Below are positions 24,512 through 32,837 of a stretch of 42,255 nucleotides of DNA, piece by piece (the stretch's first letter is position 1; each line of letters starts with the position of its first letter). Source of the stretch: CAZBUK01 sp964495085 (GTDB taxonomy: Bacteria; Bacteroidota; Ignavibacteria; T3Sed10-11); assembly GCA_964495085.1 (NCBI GenBank), contig CAZBUK010000028.1, positions 1 to 42,255 on the forward strand. The letters run 5' to 3'. A program made the translations under genes and the position numbers. Below the pieces are notes generated by a model. It did no database searches, had not been told where the DNA came from, and saw only the letters and a list, made by a program, of their open reading frames with translations.

Positions 24512-26767
24512 ATGAACGTAAGCGCAACTCCCGTCGAACCGGAAGTAAACCTCAGCTTGGCAAAGCAGCATGGGTTAACCGAAGAAGAATATCAACGAAT
24601 CCTGGAGATCCTCGGCCGGGAACCAAGTTATACAGAACTGGGCTGTTACAGCGTGATGTGGAGCGAACATTGCAGCTATAAAAACTCCATAGCTCTGCTT
24701 AAGACCCTGCCTCGGAAAGGGGAGAGACTTCTCGTTGAAGCCGGTGAGGAGAACGCAGGATTGGTCGATATCGGCGACGGGTACGCAATTGCATTTAAAA
24801 TCGAAAGTCACAATCATCCCTCGGCGATAGAACCCTATCAGGGAGCGGCAACAGGCGTCGGCGGGATACTCAGGGATATATTCACTATGGGAGCGCGTCC
24901 GATAGCAGCATTGAATTCATTGAGATTCGGAGAATTGTCAAATCCCAGGGTGAAGTATCTCTTTAAAAATGTAGTTAAAGGAATAGGTGATTACGGCAAT
25001 TGTTTCGGGGTTCCGACGGTGGGCGGAGAGGTGTATTTCGATAAATCATATACGGATAATCCGCTCGTAAACGCGATGGCCGTCGGACTCGTACGGCACT
25101 CGAGAATTGCAAAAGCTATTGCGAAGGGCATCGCCAATCCCGTTCTCATCGTTGGTTCGGCTACCGGGAGAGACGGCATTCACGGAGCTACATTCGCCTC
25201 GGAGGAGCTTTCCGAAGAGTCTGAGGATAAACGCCCGTCCGTACAGGTTGGGGATCCGTTTACGGAGAAATTACTTCTTGAAGCAACATTGGAGGTTATT
25301 AAGGCTAACTACATTATCGGTATACAAGATATGGGGGCCGCCGGAATAATCTGTTCAACCTCCGAAATGAGCTTCCGGGGTGGAACCGGCATGGATATAA
25401 ATCTCGATCTGGTACCGGCGCGTGAGAAACACATGACCGCATATGAATTGCTCTTGTCGGAATCGCAGGAGCGTATGCTCGTAGTCGTGAAGAAGGGGTA
25501 CGAAAAGCGGGTTATGGATATATTCAAGAAGTGGGATCTCCACGCCGTCGTTATCGGCTTTGTGACGGATGACGGAGAACTGAACTTTTGGAAGGAAGGG
25601 GATCTAAAGGCGAGTATTCCTGCAAGAAGCCTTGTCCTTGGCGGAGATGCACCGGTTTATCATCGAAAAACCAAACGGCCGGTATATCTCGAGGAACAAT
25701 CGAAGTCAAAGCCGTATACATATCCGGAACCGGCCGACTATAACGATGTCCTCTTGAAATTGCTCGCATCACCGAATATTGCCGGAAAAAGCTGGGTATA
25801 CGAACAATACGACTCAATGGTTCAGACCAATACCGTTCTTGGATCCGGTTCGGATGCCGCTGTTATCAGGATTAAAGGTTCGGATAAGGCGATAGCTGTC
25901 ACAACGGATTGTAACGGGCGGTATGTATACCTTAATCCCAGGGAAGGGGCAAAGATCGCAGTTGCGGAAGCCGCGAGAAATGTCGCGTGTACAGGTGCCG
26001 TGCCTGCAGCCATAACGAATTGCCTTAATTTCGGAAATCCGTACGATCCGGAAATTTATTATCAGTTCTCTGAAGTAATCGCCGGCATGCGTGAAGCCTG
26101 CACCGTTTTTGAAACTCCCGTTACAGGTGGGAATGTGAGTTTTTATAATGAAAGTCTTACAGAACGGGTATATCCGACTCCCGTAATCGGTATGCTCGGA
26201 ATAATGGAAAATACCGAGCATATTACCCGCTCAGGATTTATAACAGATGGATACAGGATTATACTTATCGGTGAAAACGGAGGTCATTTAGGCGGATCCG
26301 AATATGTTTCTGTCTTGTTCAATAAGGTGGAGGGAGATTCACCCTCTATCGATCTTGAGACCGAACGAAATTTGCATTTATTTATTCTGAATGCCATACA
26401 AGATGGCCTGATCGATTCTGCGCACGACGTATCAGAAGGAGGCATTGCCGTGGCGCTGGCCGAATGCTGCATCGCAGGCAATGAAACTCCTATCGGAGCG
26501 CGGATTAAGATAAAGTCGGAGTTGAGAAGCGATACTCTTTTATTCGGTGAAGATCAGTCTCGGGTAATAATTTCTATCGGCAGCAATAATATGGCAAGAC
26601 TTAAGAACTTAGCCGGTAAGCATTCAAATATAATCTATGAAGATATTGGAGAAATAGGCGGGGACAGACTGACGATAAACGGAATCATTGATTTACGTTT
26701 AGAACAAATAATGGACGTTTATCACAATTCTCTGGCGGAAGAAATGAATACCGTTCCATCTGGATAA
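24512..26767 (+). CDS. purL: Phosphoribosylformylglycinamidine synthase, PurL subunit
   Basis: Fourth step of purine synthesis: converts FGAR to FGAM using ATP and ammonia delivered by PurQ. At 751 residues it is the small PurL type that needs separate PurQ and PurS, neither of which is in the window. Signatures include MWSEHCSYKNS, ESHNHPSAIEPYQGAATGVG, TVGGEVYF, IQDMGAAGI and the second-half VTGGNVSFYNE and HDVSEGGIAVALAE. The ATG at 24512 is preferred because upstream in-frame residues (from 24452) run into the terminator and have no family match. Confidence 0.95.
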   Translation: MNVSATPVEPEVNLSLAKQHGLTEEEYQRILEILGREPSYTELGCYSVMWSEHCSYKNSIALLKTLPRKGERLLVEAGEENAGLVDIGDGYAIAFKIESHNHPSAIEPYQGAATGVGGILRDIFTMGARPIAALNSLRFGELSNPRVKYLFKNVVKGIGDYGNCFGVPTVGGEVYFDKSYTDNPLVNAMAVGLVRHSRIAKAIAKGIANPVLIVGSATGRDGIHGATFASEELSEESEDKRPSVQVGDPFTEKLLLEATLEVIKANYIIGIQDMGAAGIICSTSEMSFRGGTGMDINLDLVPAREKHMTAYELLLSESQERMLVVVKKGYEKRVMDIFKKWDLHAVVIGFVTDDGELNFWKEGDLKASIPARSLVLGGDAPVYHRKTKRPVYLEEQSKSKPYTYPEPADYNDVLLKLLASPNIAGKSWVYEQYDSMVQTNTVLGSGSDAAVIRIKGSDKAIAVTTDCNGRYVYLNPREGAKIAVAEAARNVACTGAVPAAITNCLNFGNPYDPEIYYQFSEVIAGMREACTVFETPVTGGNVSFYNESLTERVYPTPVIGMLGIMENTEHITRSGFITDGYRIILIGENGGHLGGSEYVSVLFNKVEGDSPSIDLETERNLHLFILNAIQDGLIDSAHDVSEGGIAVALAECCIAGNETPIGARIKIKSELRSDTLLFGEDQSRVIISIGSNNMARLKNLAGKHSNIIYEDIGEIGGDRLTINGIIDLRLEQIMDVYHNSLAEEMNTVPSG

Positions 26768-26778
26768 TTTGGGAGTTC

Positions 26779-27249
26779 ATGAATTTACGGAAATTACTCG
26801 GTAAATACAGGCTCAAGTCTATTTGGAAATCGGTTCGCTACTATGCAACTGGAATTTACCATCGTATATCCTCGGAACCCCTGCTCATCAACGGTGGGAG
26901 TATTGCATTTAGTATTCTCATGTGGCTCATACCCTGGTTATTACTGCTTTTTTCCGCTTTCGGTTTCTTCCTGAGTACAGAAGAATCTATGGCTGCCGTG
27001 GAACAGAACATCAGTCAATTTATTCCATTGCCCGGTTACGAGGAAGAAATCCATCAGCAAATACAGTTGAGACTGGATGATCTTGTAGAATACAGGCAAA
27101 CGGCAGGTGTATTTATCGTCACAGGATATATCGTAAAGATATTCGAACAGACATTTACGGATATGACCTGGCTCGACGGACTCATCCCGATTCTTGTGGG
27201 ATTCGCATTTACATGGGAAATGTTTTTTATACAGGGAGAGAAAAGCTGA
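26779..27249 (+). CDS. Shortened YihY/BrkB-like membrane protein
   Basis: The first 110 residues look like the start of a YihY/BrkB family protein (formerly 'ribonuclease BN'): a basic segment, then a GGSIAFSILMWLIPWLLLL helix, an acidic loop and TAGVFIVTGYIV. The family normally continues for another 150-250 residues with four more helices. Here the protein ends at 156 after one more hydrophobic stretch (LIPILVGFAFTWEMFFI) that I cannot align. No continuation was found in the other forward frames around 27110-27250. It may be a truncated, non-functional copy or a short divergent relative. It starts 11 bases after purL. Confidence 0.55.
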   Translation: MNLRKLLGKYRLKSIWKSVRYYATGIYHRISSEPLLINGGSIAFSILMWLIPWLLLLFSAFGFFLSTEESMAAVEQNISQFIPLPGYEEEIHQQIQLRLDDLVEYRQTAGVFIVTGYIVKIFEQTFTDMTWLDGLIPILVGFAFTWEMFFIQGEKS

Positions 27250-27298
27250 ATTCTTGAAACGAATGAATGTCGTATAAGATATATTATGTAAAGTAACA

Positions 27299-27523
27299 TT
27301 ATTCCTTATCATCTTCCCCGCTCTCCATTTGATATATCTTTAGTGAAAGCAAGAAAATCATACCGATTACCAAAGCTCCGGCTATGAGTAGCATATTGAG
27401 TCTCCCATCGAATCCGGGTATACCGGTCAGTTCGTTTACGGTCTGAACGGTATCGACAGGTTCATTTGCTGAGGCAAAACCGGATACCATAAAAGTAAAT
27501 AGAATCCAGATGAGTTTTTTCAT
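27299..27523 (-). CDS. Small membrane protein encoded with Rieske/cytochrome b
   Basis: A 74-residue protein with an N-terminal signal segment (MKKLIWILFTFMVSGFASA), a short periplasmic linker, and one C-terminal membrane helix (MLLIAGALVIGMIFLLSLKI) ending in an acidic tail, GEDDKE. I recognise no family. It begins eight bases after cytochrome b and is the last gene of the run. That position suggests a small accessory subunit of the complex, comparable in size to the single-helix subunits of b6f complexes, though no homology is claimed. Confidence 0.65.
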   Translation of the reverse strand: MKKLIWILFTFMVSGFASANEPVDTVQTVNELTGIPGFDGRLNMLLIAGALVIGMIFLLSLKIYQMESGEDDKE

Positions 27524-27531
27524 ATATCTTT

Positions 27532-28608
27532 CTATGTGAAATACGCAATAAGTGTCGTTGTCACCAGGTATATCAATACGATAATTCCGGCTGATTGCAT
27601 GAGTTTTCCGCTTTTTCCCGCCCGTGCTTTTCGGTCTAACAGCGGAATAAAAAATAATACCGCACCTCCCAATAAGAAGAATATATTTACGAGCGCCTCG
27701 CCGTCAAGTCGCCAGATTACGGGGGGTACAAATTTAAGTGTTTGATATAATGGTAAGAAATACCATTCAGGTTTGATCCCTTCGGGGGCCGGAGCCAGCA
27801 GATTCGCTTCGGGGCCCAGCTTCCAGGGCGATAAAATCGAAATTCCGAGGAGTACGAGAAAGGCGATGAGCCACATTCTTACATCCCGAAGCAGAAAATT
27901 CGGTAGAAACGGTATAGCCTTCTTGGTTTCGACAGTCCGAATAGGTTTGCTGACACCATAGGTCTGGTTCAGAAACAAGTGTATACCGATAAGTATCAGT
28001 GTAAGCAGCGGGAGGATTGCAACATGGATCGAAAACATCCTGGTGAGTGTGGCAGCTCCGATATCTTCTCCGCCCCGGAGCAGCGATACCGCGAACGGGC
28101 CGATCAACGGTATGGATTTCGGGATCTCGGTACCTATCTGTGTTGCGTAATATGCAACCTCGTCCCAGGGAAGCAGATATCCGGTGAATCCGAATCCGAG
28201 AACTATGCCGAGCAGACCGATCCCGGTAAACCACAGGAATTCCCGCGGGGGCCGGTATGCTTTCATAAAAAAAACGCTTGTCATGTGAATGAACAGCATG
28301 GCGATCATGAGATTCGCCGCCCAGCTGTGCATCGATCGTATCAGCCAGCCGAAGGATACCTCATTGACAATAAACAGTATGCTCGCATATGCTTCATCGG
28401 GGGTAGGCCGGTAATACAACATCAGCAGCAGACCGGTCACCAATTGTACCACGAAGAAGAAAAGCGTCAATCCGCCGAAGTAATACCATATTGAATGTTT
28501 ATGCCGCGGAACTTCCTTCTTCTTCAGATACCCGGAGATGAAATCGATCGGCAGCCTTTCTTCCAACCAGAGACGCAGCCCTCTCCTTTCAAATACTGGT
28601 TTATTCAT
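27532..28608 (-). CDS. petB: Cytochrome b of a Rieske/cytochrome b complex
   Basis: Di-heme quinol-oxidising subunit of 358 residues, combining the b6-like N-terminal part and the subunit-IV-like C-terminal part in one chain with about seven or eight helices. Heme ligands are HSWAANLMIAMLFIH (His 14 apart) and HVAILPLLTLILIGIH (His 15 apart). The 15-residue spacing is the b6f/Chlorobi/Gram-positive type; mitochondrial-type bc1 has 14. The Qo motif PEWYFLPLYQTLKF is intact. It lies 18 bases downstream of the Rieske gene. No cytochrome c1 or f gene is adjacent. Confidence 0.93.
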   Translation of the reverse strand: MNKPVFERRGLRLWLEERLPIDFISGYLKKKEVPRHKHSIWYYFGGLTLFFFVVQLVTGLLLMLYYRPTPDEAYASILFIVNEVSFGWLIRSMHSWAANLMIAMLFIHMTSVFFMKAYRPPREFLWFTGIGLLGIVLGFGFTGYLLPWDEVAYYATQIGTEIPKSIPLIGPFAVSLLRGGEDIGAATLTRMFSIHVAILPLLTLILIGIHLFLNQTYGVSKPIRTVETKKAIPFLPNFLLRDVRMWLIAFLVLLGISILSPWKLGPEANLLAPAPEGIKPEWYFLPLYQTLKFVPPVIWRLDGEALVNIFFLLGGAVLFFIPLLDRKARAGKSGKLMQSAGIIVLIYLVTTTLIAYFT

Positions 28609-28626
28609 GCGTGTCCGAACTGAATA

Positions 28627-29055
28627 TTATACCGTAGATATAACGACGTGTTCATTTTCGATCTTCAGCGGAATTTTTTCAAGCGGACGGGATGCAGGTC
28701 CCTTCACCGGCACGCCGTCGAGGTTAAATATGCTTCCATGACAGGCGCAATAAATGTCCCCGTGATCCGCCCTGAACTTGACGACGCAGCCGAGATGTGT
28801 GCAATTCGCGCGGTAAGCACGGTGTCTCCCCTCGCCGACGGTTATAACGATGACGGGACGGTTGCCGAGCATCAATGTCCGATCGGTTCCGGCAGTCAGT
28901 TCCGATACCGTACCAACTACCGCGGATCCCTCAAACGTCTGTTTCGGCGGATTGATAAATTTATAGATTGTCGATACAACGGGAAGCGAGGTGATTCCGG
29001 CCCAGGTGAGTACGAGCCGGTTCAGAAACGATCTTCGATTTTTTATTCGTGACAT
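28627..29055 (-). CDS. petC: Rieske iron-sulfur protein
   Basis: Electron-transfer subunit of 142 residues that passes electrons from quinol to a c-type carrier. The 2Fe-2S ligands are CTHLGC and CACHGS, each giving one Cys and one His plus the disulfide Cys. The N-terminus has a twin-arginine motif (NRRSFLNRL) and one membrane anchor, so export of the folded protein by Tat is expected. It is followed directly by cytochrome b. No separate start problem: the ATG gives the anchor at once. Confidence 0.93.
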   Translation of the reverse strand: MSRIKNRRSFLNRLVLTWAGITSLPVVSTIYKFINPPKQTFEGSAVVGTVSELTAGTDRTLMLGNRPVIVITVGEGRHRAYRANCTHLGCVVKFRADHGDIYCACHGSIFNLDGVPVKGPASRPLEKIPLKIENEHVVISTV

Positions 29056-29118
29056 GCATTCATCCTGGATAATTCCGAATAAAAAACCTAACAGCAGGTT
29101 ATGTTACATCGTTCCCGG

Positions 29119-30021
29119 TCAACATACGATCTGGAGCGCCGCCGGCTTGACCTTGATGACGATTTCACGGGCTTTCGTGGCCAGTACCTCTCCATCTGCA
29201 TGGACCATGATCGGTTCTTTCGAAACGACCTTCAGCTCAGGCGTCTTATAGAAGTGCACTTCTTTATGCTTCTCATGCTTCCCCTTAATAACGCTCGGGA
29301 ATATTTTCAGTACTCTTCCGACGGATACGTTGTCGACGAGGCAGACATCGAGAAGACCGTCGTCGATTTTTGCTTCAGGCGTGAGATAGAAACCACCGCC
29401 TGCGCATTTTCCGTTTCCTACTGCTATAAGAAAATGCCTGCCGTTGACCATCGCTCCGTTCAGCGACATCAGCATATTCGGGGTTGTATAATACATCAGG
29501 GTTCTTGCAACCGATGCAATATACAGCGGGAATCCCGAGAGGTGCTTGAATTTCGTCGTTTGATTCGCAACTGCGGCATCGAATCCGATCCCGATTCCGT
29601 TGAGGAAAAACCGCTCCGAATTCGTCTCTTCTCCGCCTGTGATCCGGATCAGCCCGGCGTCGCTCGATTTCGGTGTACCTCGACGAATCTGAAACAGCGC
29701 ATCCTCGATCACTCCTGAGATCGAGAACATTTTGACGAAATCGTTTCCAGAGCCGATCGGTATCACGCCGAGGTATGCGGTCCCGCCGATAAGTCCGTTA
29801 CCCACTTCATTCACTGTTCCGTCTCCCCCCACGGCGACTACCACCCTTCCGGGATCGGCATTTCGTTCACGAGCGAGTTCCAGCGCATGGAGTTTCCGTT
29901 CGGTTATCAGTATCTCGGCGTCCGGAAACACGTCGGCAATTGCACGTCGAATCTTGCCCATGAGTTTTCTCCCCTTCCCCTTCCCCGCCATCGGATTTAT
30001 GATGAATGAATGAGCGTTCAT
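29119..30021 (-). CDS. Diacylglycerol kinase-family lipid kinase
   Basis: A 300-residue soluble or peripheral lipid kinase of the YegS/DgkB/BmrU group. The catalytic fold is shown by IINPMAGKGKG at the N-terminus, VVAVGGDGTVNEVGNGL (ATP-binding GGDGT) near residue 65, and PIGSGNDFVKMF. The C-terminal domain has DDGLLDVCLVDN. Family members phosphorylate diacylglycerol or related lipids; the substrate here is unknown. It is 43 bases downstream of dapF and 63 bases before the Rieske gene, on the same strand. Confidence 0.88.
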   Translation of the reverse strand: MNAHSFIINPMAGKGKGRKLMGKIRRAIADVFPDAEILITERKLHALELARERNADPGRVVVAVGGDGTVNEVGNGLIGGTAYLGVIPIGSGNDFVKMFSISGVIEDALFQIRRGTPKSSDAGLIRITGGEETNSERFFLNGIGIGFDAAVANQTTKFKHLSGFPLYIASVARTLMYYTTPNMLMSLNGAMVNGRHFLIAVGNGKCAGGGFYLTPEAKIDDGLLDVCLVDNVSVGRVLKIFPSVIKGKHEKHKEVHFYKTPELKVVSKEPIMVHADGEVLATKAREIVIKVKPAALQIVC

Positions 30022-30064
30022 CGTATTTTGATTCCCGGGCTTACTGATTTGTGATTTGAATTAT

Positions 30065-30958
30065 TCAGGTAATGATCTCGTCGCTGCCGGTCGTTTGACT
30101 GGACGGATTATAAGCGAGTCGGCCCGTGAAGATATACCTGTACGGACCGGTGAGCGTTACGGAGGTGATTTCTCTCCCCGTTCTTCGGAAATCGACGGCG
30201 AGCCGGAATCCGCTCCTTGTATGTACGTAGACGGGCGGTTCGAGCTTCCTGAGGAGAGCGGCGATGATGGCCGATGCAACGGAGCCTGTCCCGCAAGCGA
30301 GTGTTTCGGATTCGACACCCCGTTCATAGGTCCGGATCCTGATCGTGTTTTTTCCGATCTCGGCTCCCGCAATAAAATTAACGTTCGTGCCGAACGGTTT
30401 AAACGCCTCATGATATCTGAGTTGACGGCCTATCTGTTCGATGTCGGCGTCGTCGAAAGACTGCTCGAATGTCCGGTTATCCCCGTCGACGATTACGACA
30501 ACATGAGGAGATCCGGTATCGATATAGTGACACGTGTGCTTTTTCCCCCCAACGTCGAGTTCGAGATCAGTCAGCAATCCCGAAGGATTCTTCATCTCCA
30601 CGGTGATCTCCGACCCTTTGCGCTCTGCCGTATATGTATGATCGAATGCTTTGAAAGTCACCCGGCGGTCGAGCTTCCGCGTATCCATGACGTAGCCGGC
30701 AACACAGCGGGCGCCATTGCCGCACATACCTCCGGTCGATCCGTCGGCGTTATAATAATCCATTTCGAAATCCGCTTTATCCGCCACCTTGACGACGAGT
30801 AATCCATCCGCCCCCGTTCCGTAGTGCCGGTTACAGGCCGCTTTGGCGAATATACCGTACGGACCGATACCGGCGGGCAATGCATCTTCATCGATGAGGA
30901 TGAAATCGTTGCCGGCCCCGGAAATTTTTACGAATGGGATGAATAAAGTTTCACTCAT
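30065..30958 (-). CDS. dapF: Diaminopimelate epimerase
   Basis: Converts LL- to meso-diaminopimelate for lysine and peptidoglycan synthesis. Two catalytic cysteines are visible in MCGNGARCVA and ACGTGSVASA, and the N-terminus FVKISGAGNDFILIDE is typical. Two start codons are close. The ATG at 30958 overlaps the stop of the upstream DUF3108 gene (ATGAGTGA) and matches usual family starts, so I prefer it to the ATG at 30973. The reverse strand holds a long shadow frame that is not coding. Confidence 0.95.
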   Translation of the reverse strand: MSETLFIPFVKISGAGNDFILIDEDALPAGIGPYGIFAKAACNRHYGTGADGLLVVKVADKADFEMDYYNADGSTGGMCGNGARCVAGYVMDTRKLDRRVTFKAFDHTYTAERKGSEITVEMKNPSGLLTDLELDVGGKKHTCHYIDTGSPHVVVIVDGDNRTFEQSFDDADIEQIGRQLRYHEAFKPFGTNVNFIAGAEIGKNTIRIRTYERGVESETLACGTGSVASAIIAALLRKLEPPVYVHTRSGFRLAVDFRRTGREITSVTLTGPYRYIFTGRLAYNPSSQTTGSDEIIT

Positions 30959-31793
30959 GATCGAAGCGTTCATGGGGTAGGTGTTCGGCTACATCGTATG
31001 ATTCCAACTCGATCTTGACCGAGCCGATGGCAATATGCACGCGTGCCATGAGCGGTATCCTGCGCGGTCCGGTCGAAATCCAGGCCTGATATCGCCTGCT
31101 CAATCCATGGATCGCCGTAAATTCAATGCTTCCGGTTACGTGGTACGCCGCCGTCGCTTCATCGAAAGCTTTTATCTTGACGATCTTTACATCGGACGGT
31201 TGATCGATGACGATTTTCTCGATGCTCCGGTCGATAAGAATATCGATGGACAGCCGCTCGGTCTCGTGAGCCCGGTTACGGAGAAATTGGATAAACGTTA
31301 ATGCATCATGAACCGGAATACCTGGATGGAGTGTATCCACCTCTATGTCGGATCGGCCGGACAGCGATCGGTCTTCGACAGATCCCCGTTCAACGACTAT
31401 GTCGTTTGTCTCATTGTCCCTGACTGCCTCGTAGTATGCCCATTTCCGGCCCTGTTTATCATAGGTGGTGGACTCGCGGAAAAAGCCCCGGTCGTCTATA
31501 CTGCTGAGAAACTCTGTCAGGACCGACAGGAACGGTATTCCGGGAAACGTGCGTAGAATTATCTGAGTTCCCGTAACATAGATGTTCGACGCCGGATCCG
31601 GCATGAAAGGCGTCTCGTTTCGCACCTCGATCGTTCCGATTCTGATTCCCAGATACGACACGCTGTACCGAAAATATTCGGTTACCGGGAGTTGAAGCGA
31701 ATCCGGCATTCCTGTTCCGGAAGGAATTTTCGCTTCCGTTCCCAGTATCGGGAGCATCAGCAGCAGAATCAATCGGATCGCACCGGGTCTAAT
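30951..31793 (-). CDS. DUF3108 exported protein, probable ATT start
   Basis: Envelope protein of about 280 residues with the DUF3108 fold (YSVSYLGIRIGTIEV, then a beta-rich body ending with RRYQAWISTGPRRIPLMARV). Family members are periplasmic and of unsettled function. Starting at TTG (31772) or ATG (31757) gives a signal sequence without positive charge and no SD. Starting at ATT (31791-31793) gives IRPGAIRLILLLMLPILG, a proper signal peptide, with AAGGAG (31801-31806) exactly seven bases upstream, and overlaps the bcp stop as ATTAG. The ATT start is therefore my choice, though it is unusual. Confidence 0.8.
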   Translation of the reverse strand: MRPGAIRLILLLMLPILGTEAKIPSGTGMPDSLQLPVTEYFRYSVSYLGIRIGTIEVRNETPFMPDPASNIYVTGTQIILRTFPGIPFLSVLTEFLSSIDDRGFFRESTTYDKQGRKWAYYEAVRDNETNDIVVERGSVEDRSLSGRSDIEVDTLHPGIPVHDALTFIQFLRNRAHETERLSIDILIDRSIEKIVIDQPSDVKIVKIKAFDEATAAYHVTGSIEFTAIHGLSRRYQAWISTGPRRIPLMARVHIAIGSVKIELESYDVAEHLPHERFDHE

Positions 31794-32262
31794 GATTCCG
31801 CTCCTTCTCGAGTGCCGCGAGTACCCGTTTTACCGTTTCTATGTGGTTCGCGACCGTGAATTCCCGGTGTATGGCGCTCCGGATCATTCCCCCGATGTCG
31901 ATAACGTAGGTCGCTCTTTTCAGGAACGACAGATATCCGCCGAACCGCATGACATCGTAAAGCCGTGCAATCGATTTGTCCGTATCGCTGATGAGTGCGT
32001 AAGGCAACCGATAAACCATTTTAAACGTTTCGTGTCGTTCCGGGGGATCGTAGCTGATGCCGATAACCTCGCAGTTCAACCCGGCCAGTATTTCGTAATT
32101 ATCTCTGAACTGACAAGCCTGCCGTGTACATGCCACCGAGAAATCCTTTGGATAAAAAAATAAAGCGACATGTTTCAATCCGCGCAATGAAGAGAGCCGG
32201 AATATCGTACCGTCTGATGTACGAGCGGTGAAATCCGGAGCGACGGTATCTTCTTTAAGCAT
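31789..32262 (-). CDS. bcp: Peroxiredoxin Bcp (thioredoxin-dependent thiol peroxidase)
   Basis: Cytoplasmic thiol peroxidase of 157 residues that reduces hydroperoxides with thioredoxin. The active-site line FYPKDFSVACTRQACQFRDN has the peroxidatic Cys and a resolving Cys five residues on. SVA stands where most Bcp proteins have TPG, an unusual change next to the catalytic Cys. The N-terminus (VAPDFTARTSDG) is typical. It sits between apt and the DUF3108 gene; its last codons carry the SD for the latter. Confidence 0.9.
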   Translation of the reverse strand: MLKEDTVAPDFTARTSDGTIFRLSSLRGLKHVALFFYPKDFSVACTRQACQFRDNYEILAGLNCEVIGISYDPPERHETFKMVYRLPYALISDTDKSIARLYDVMRFGGYLSFLKRATYVIDIGGMIRSAIHREFTVANHIETVKRVLAALEKERNH

Positions 32263-32290
32263 AGACGATTCGTACCCTTCATCTTGATAT

Positions 32291-32818
32291 CTACTCCTCG
32301 TCGTAGAGAATGAGCGAATGTACCGGATACCGGGAAATCCGTTCCCTACCGTGCAGGAAGGATAATTCGACGAGGAAAGATATACCTATGACAATACCTC
32401 CGAGACGCTCGACAAGCCTGCACGACGCATCGATCGTACCGCCGGTGGCAAGCAGGTCATCGTGCAGGAGAATGCGTTCACCCTTGTCGATGGCATCCGC
32501 ATGTATTTCGATCGAATCCGTACCGTACTCAAGCTCGTAATCCTGGCTGATAACTTTCCCGGGTAGTTTTCCCTGCTTGCGGATCGGTACGAATCCTGCA
32601 TTCAATTTTAATGCCAGCGCCGCTCCGAGGATAAAGCCGCGCGATTCGATTCCCACTACCTTATCTATCCGTTCGTCCTTATACGCATCGAAAAGAACTT
32701 CTACCGCGGATGCGAAGGTATCGGGATTTTTCAAGAGCGTCGTGATGTCGCGGAAGACGATTCCGGGTTTCGGAAAATCGGGAATGGAACGAATGGAATC
32801 CTTCAGGTGATCGGTCAC
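32291..32818 (-). CDS. apt: Adenine phosphoribosyltransferase
   Basis: Purine salvage enzyme making AMP from adenine and PRPP. The 175 residues match the family length. The PRPP-binding motif is ILLHDDLLATGGTIDAS, with the N-terminal IRSIPDFPKPGIVFRDIT and VGIESRGFILGAALA for the purine pocket. It lies 19 bases after the enoyl-CoA hydratase gene and 28 bases before bcp on the same strand. Confidence 0.96.
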   Translation of the reverse strand: MTDHLKDSIRSIPDFPKPGIVFRDITTLLKNPDTFASAVEVLFDAYKDERIDKVVGIESRGFILGAALALKLNAGFVPIRKQGKLPGKVISQDYELEYGTDSIEIHADAIDKGERILLHDDLLATGGTIDASCRLVERLGGIVIGISFLVELSFLHGRERISRYPVHSLILYDEE

Positions 32819-32837
32819 TTCGAAGCCTCTGTGTCCT

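Noticed and set aside
30056..30802. 248-codon open frame on the plus strand
   Set aside because: It is the antisense shadow of dapF, has no family features, and dapF motifs on the other strand are unmistakable.
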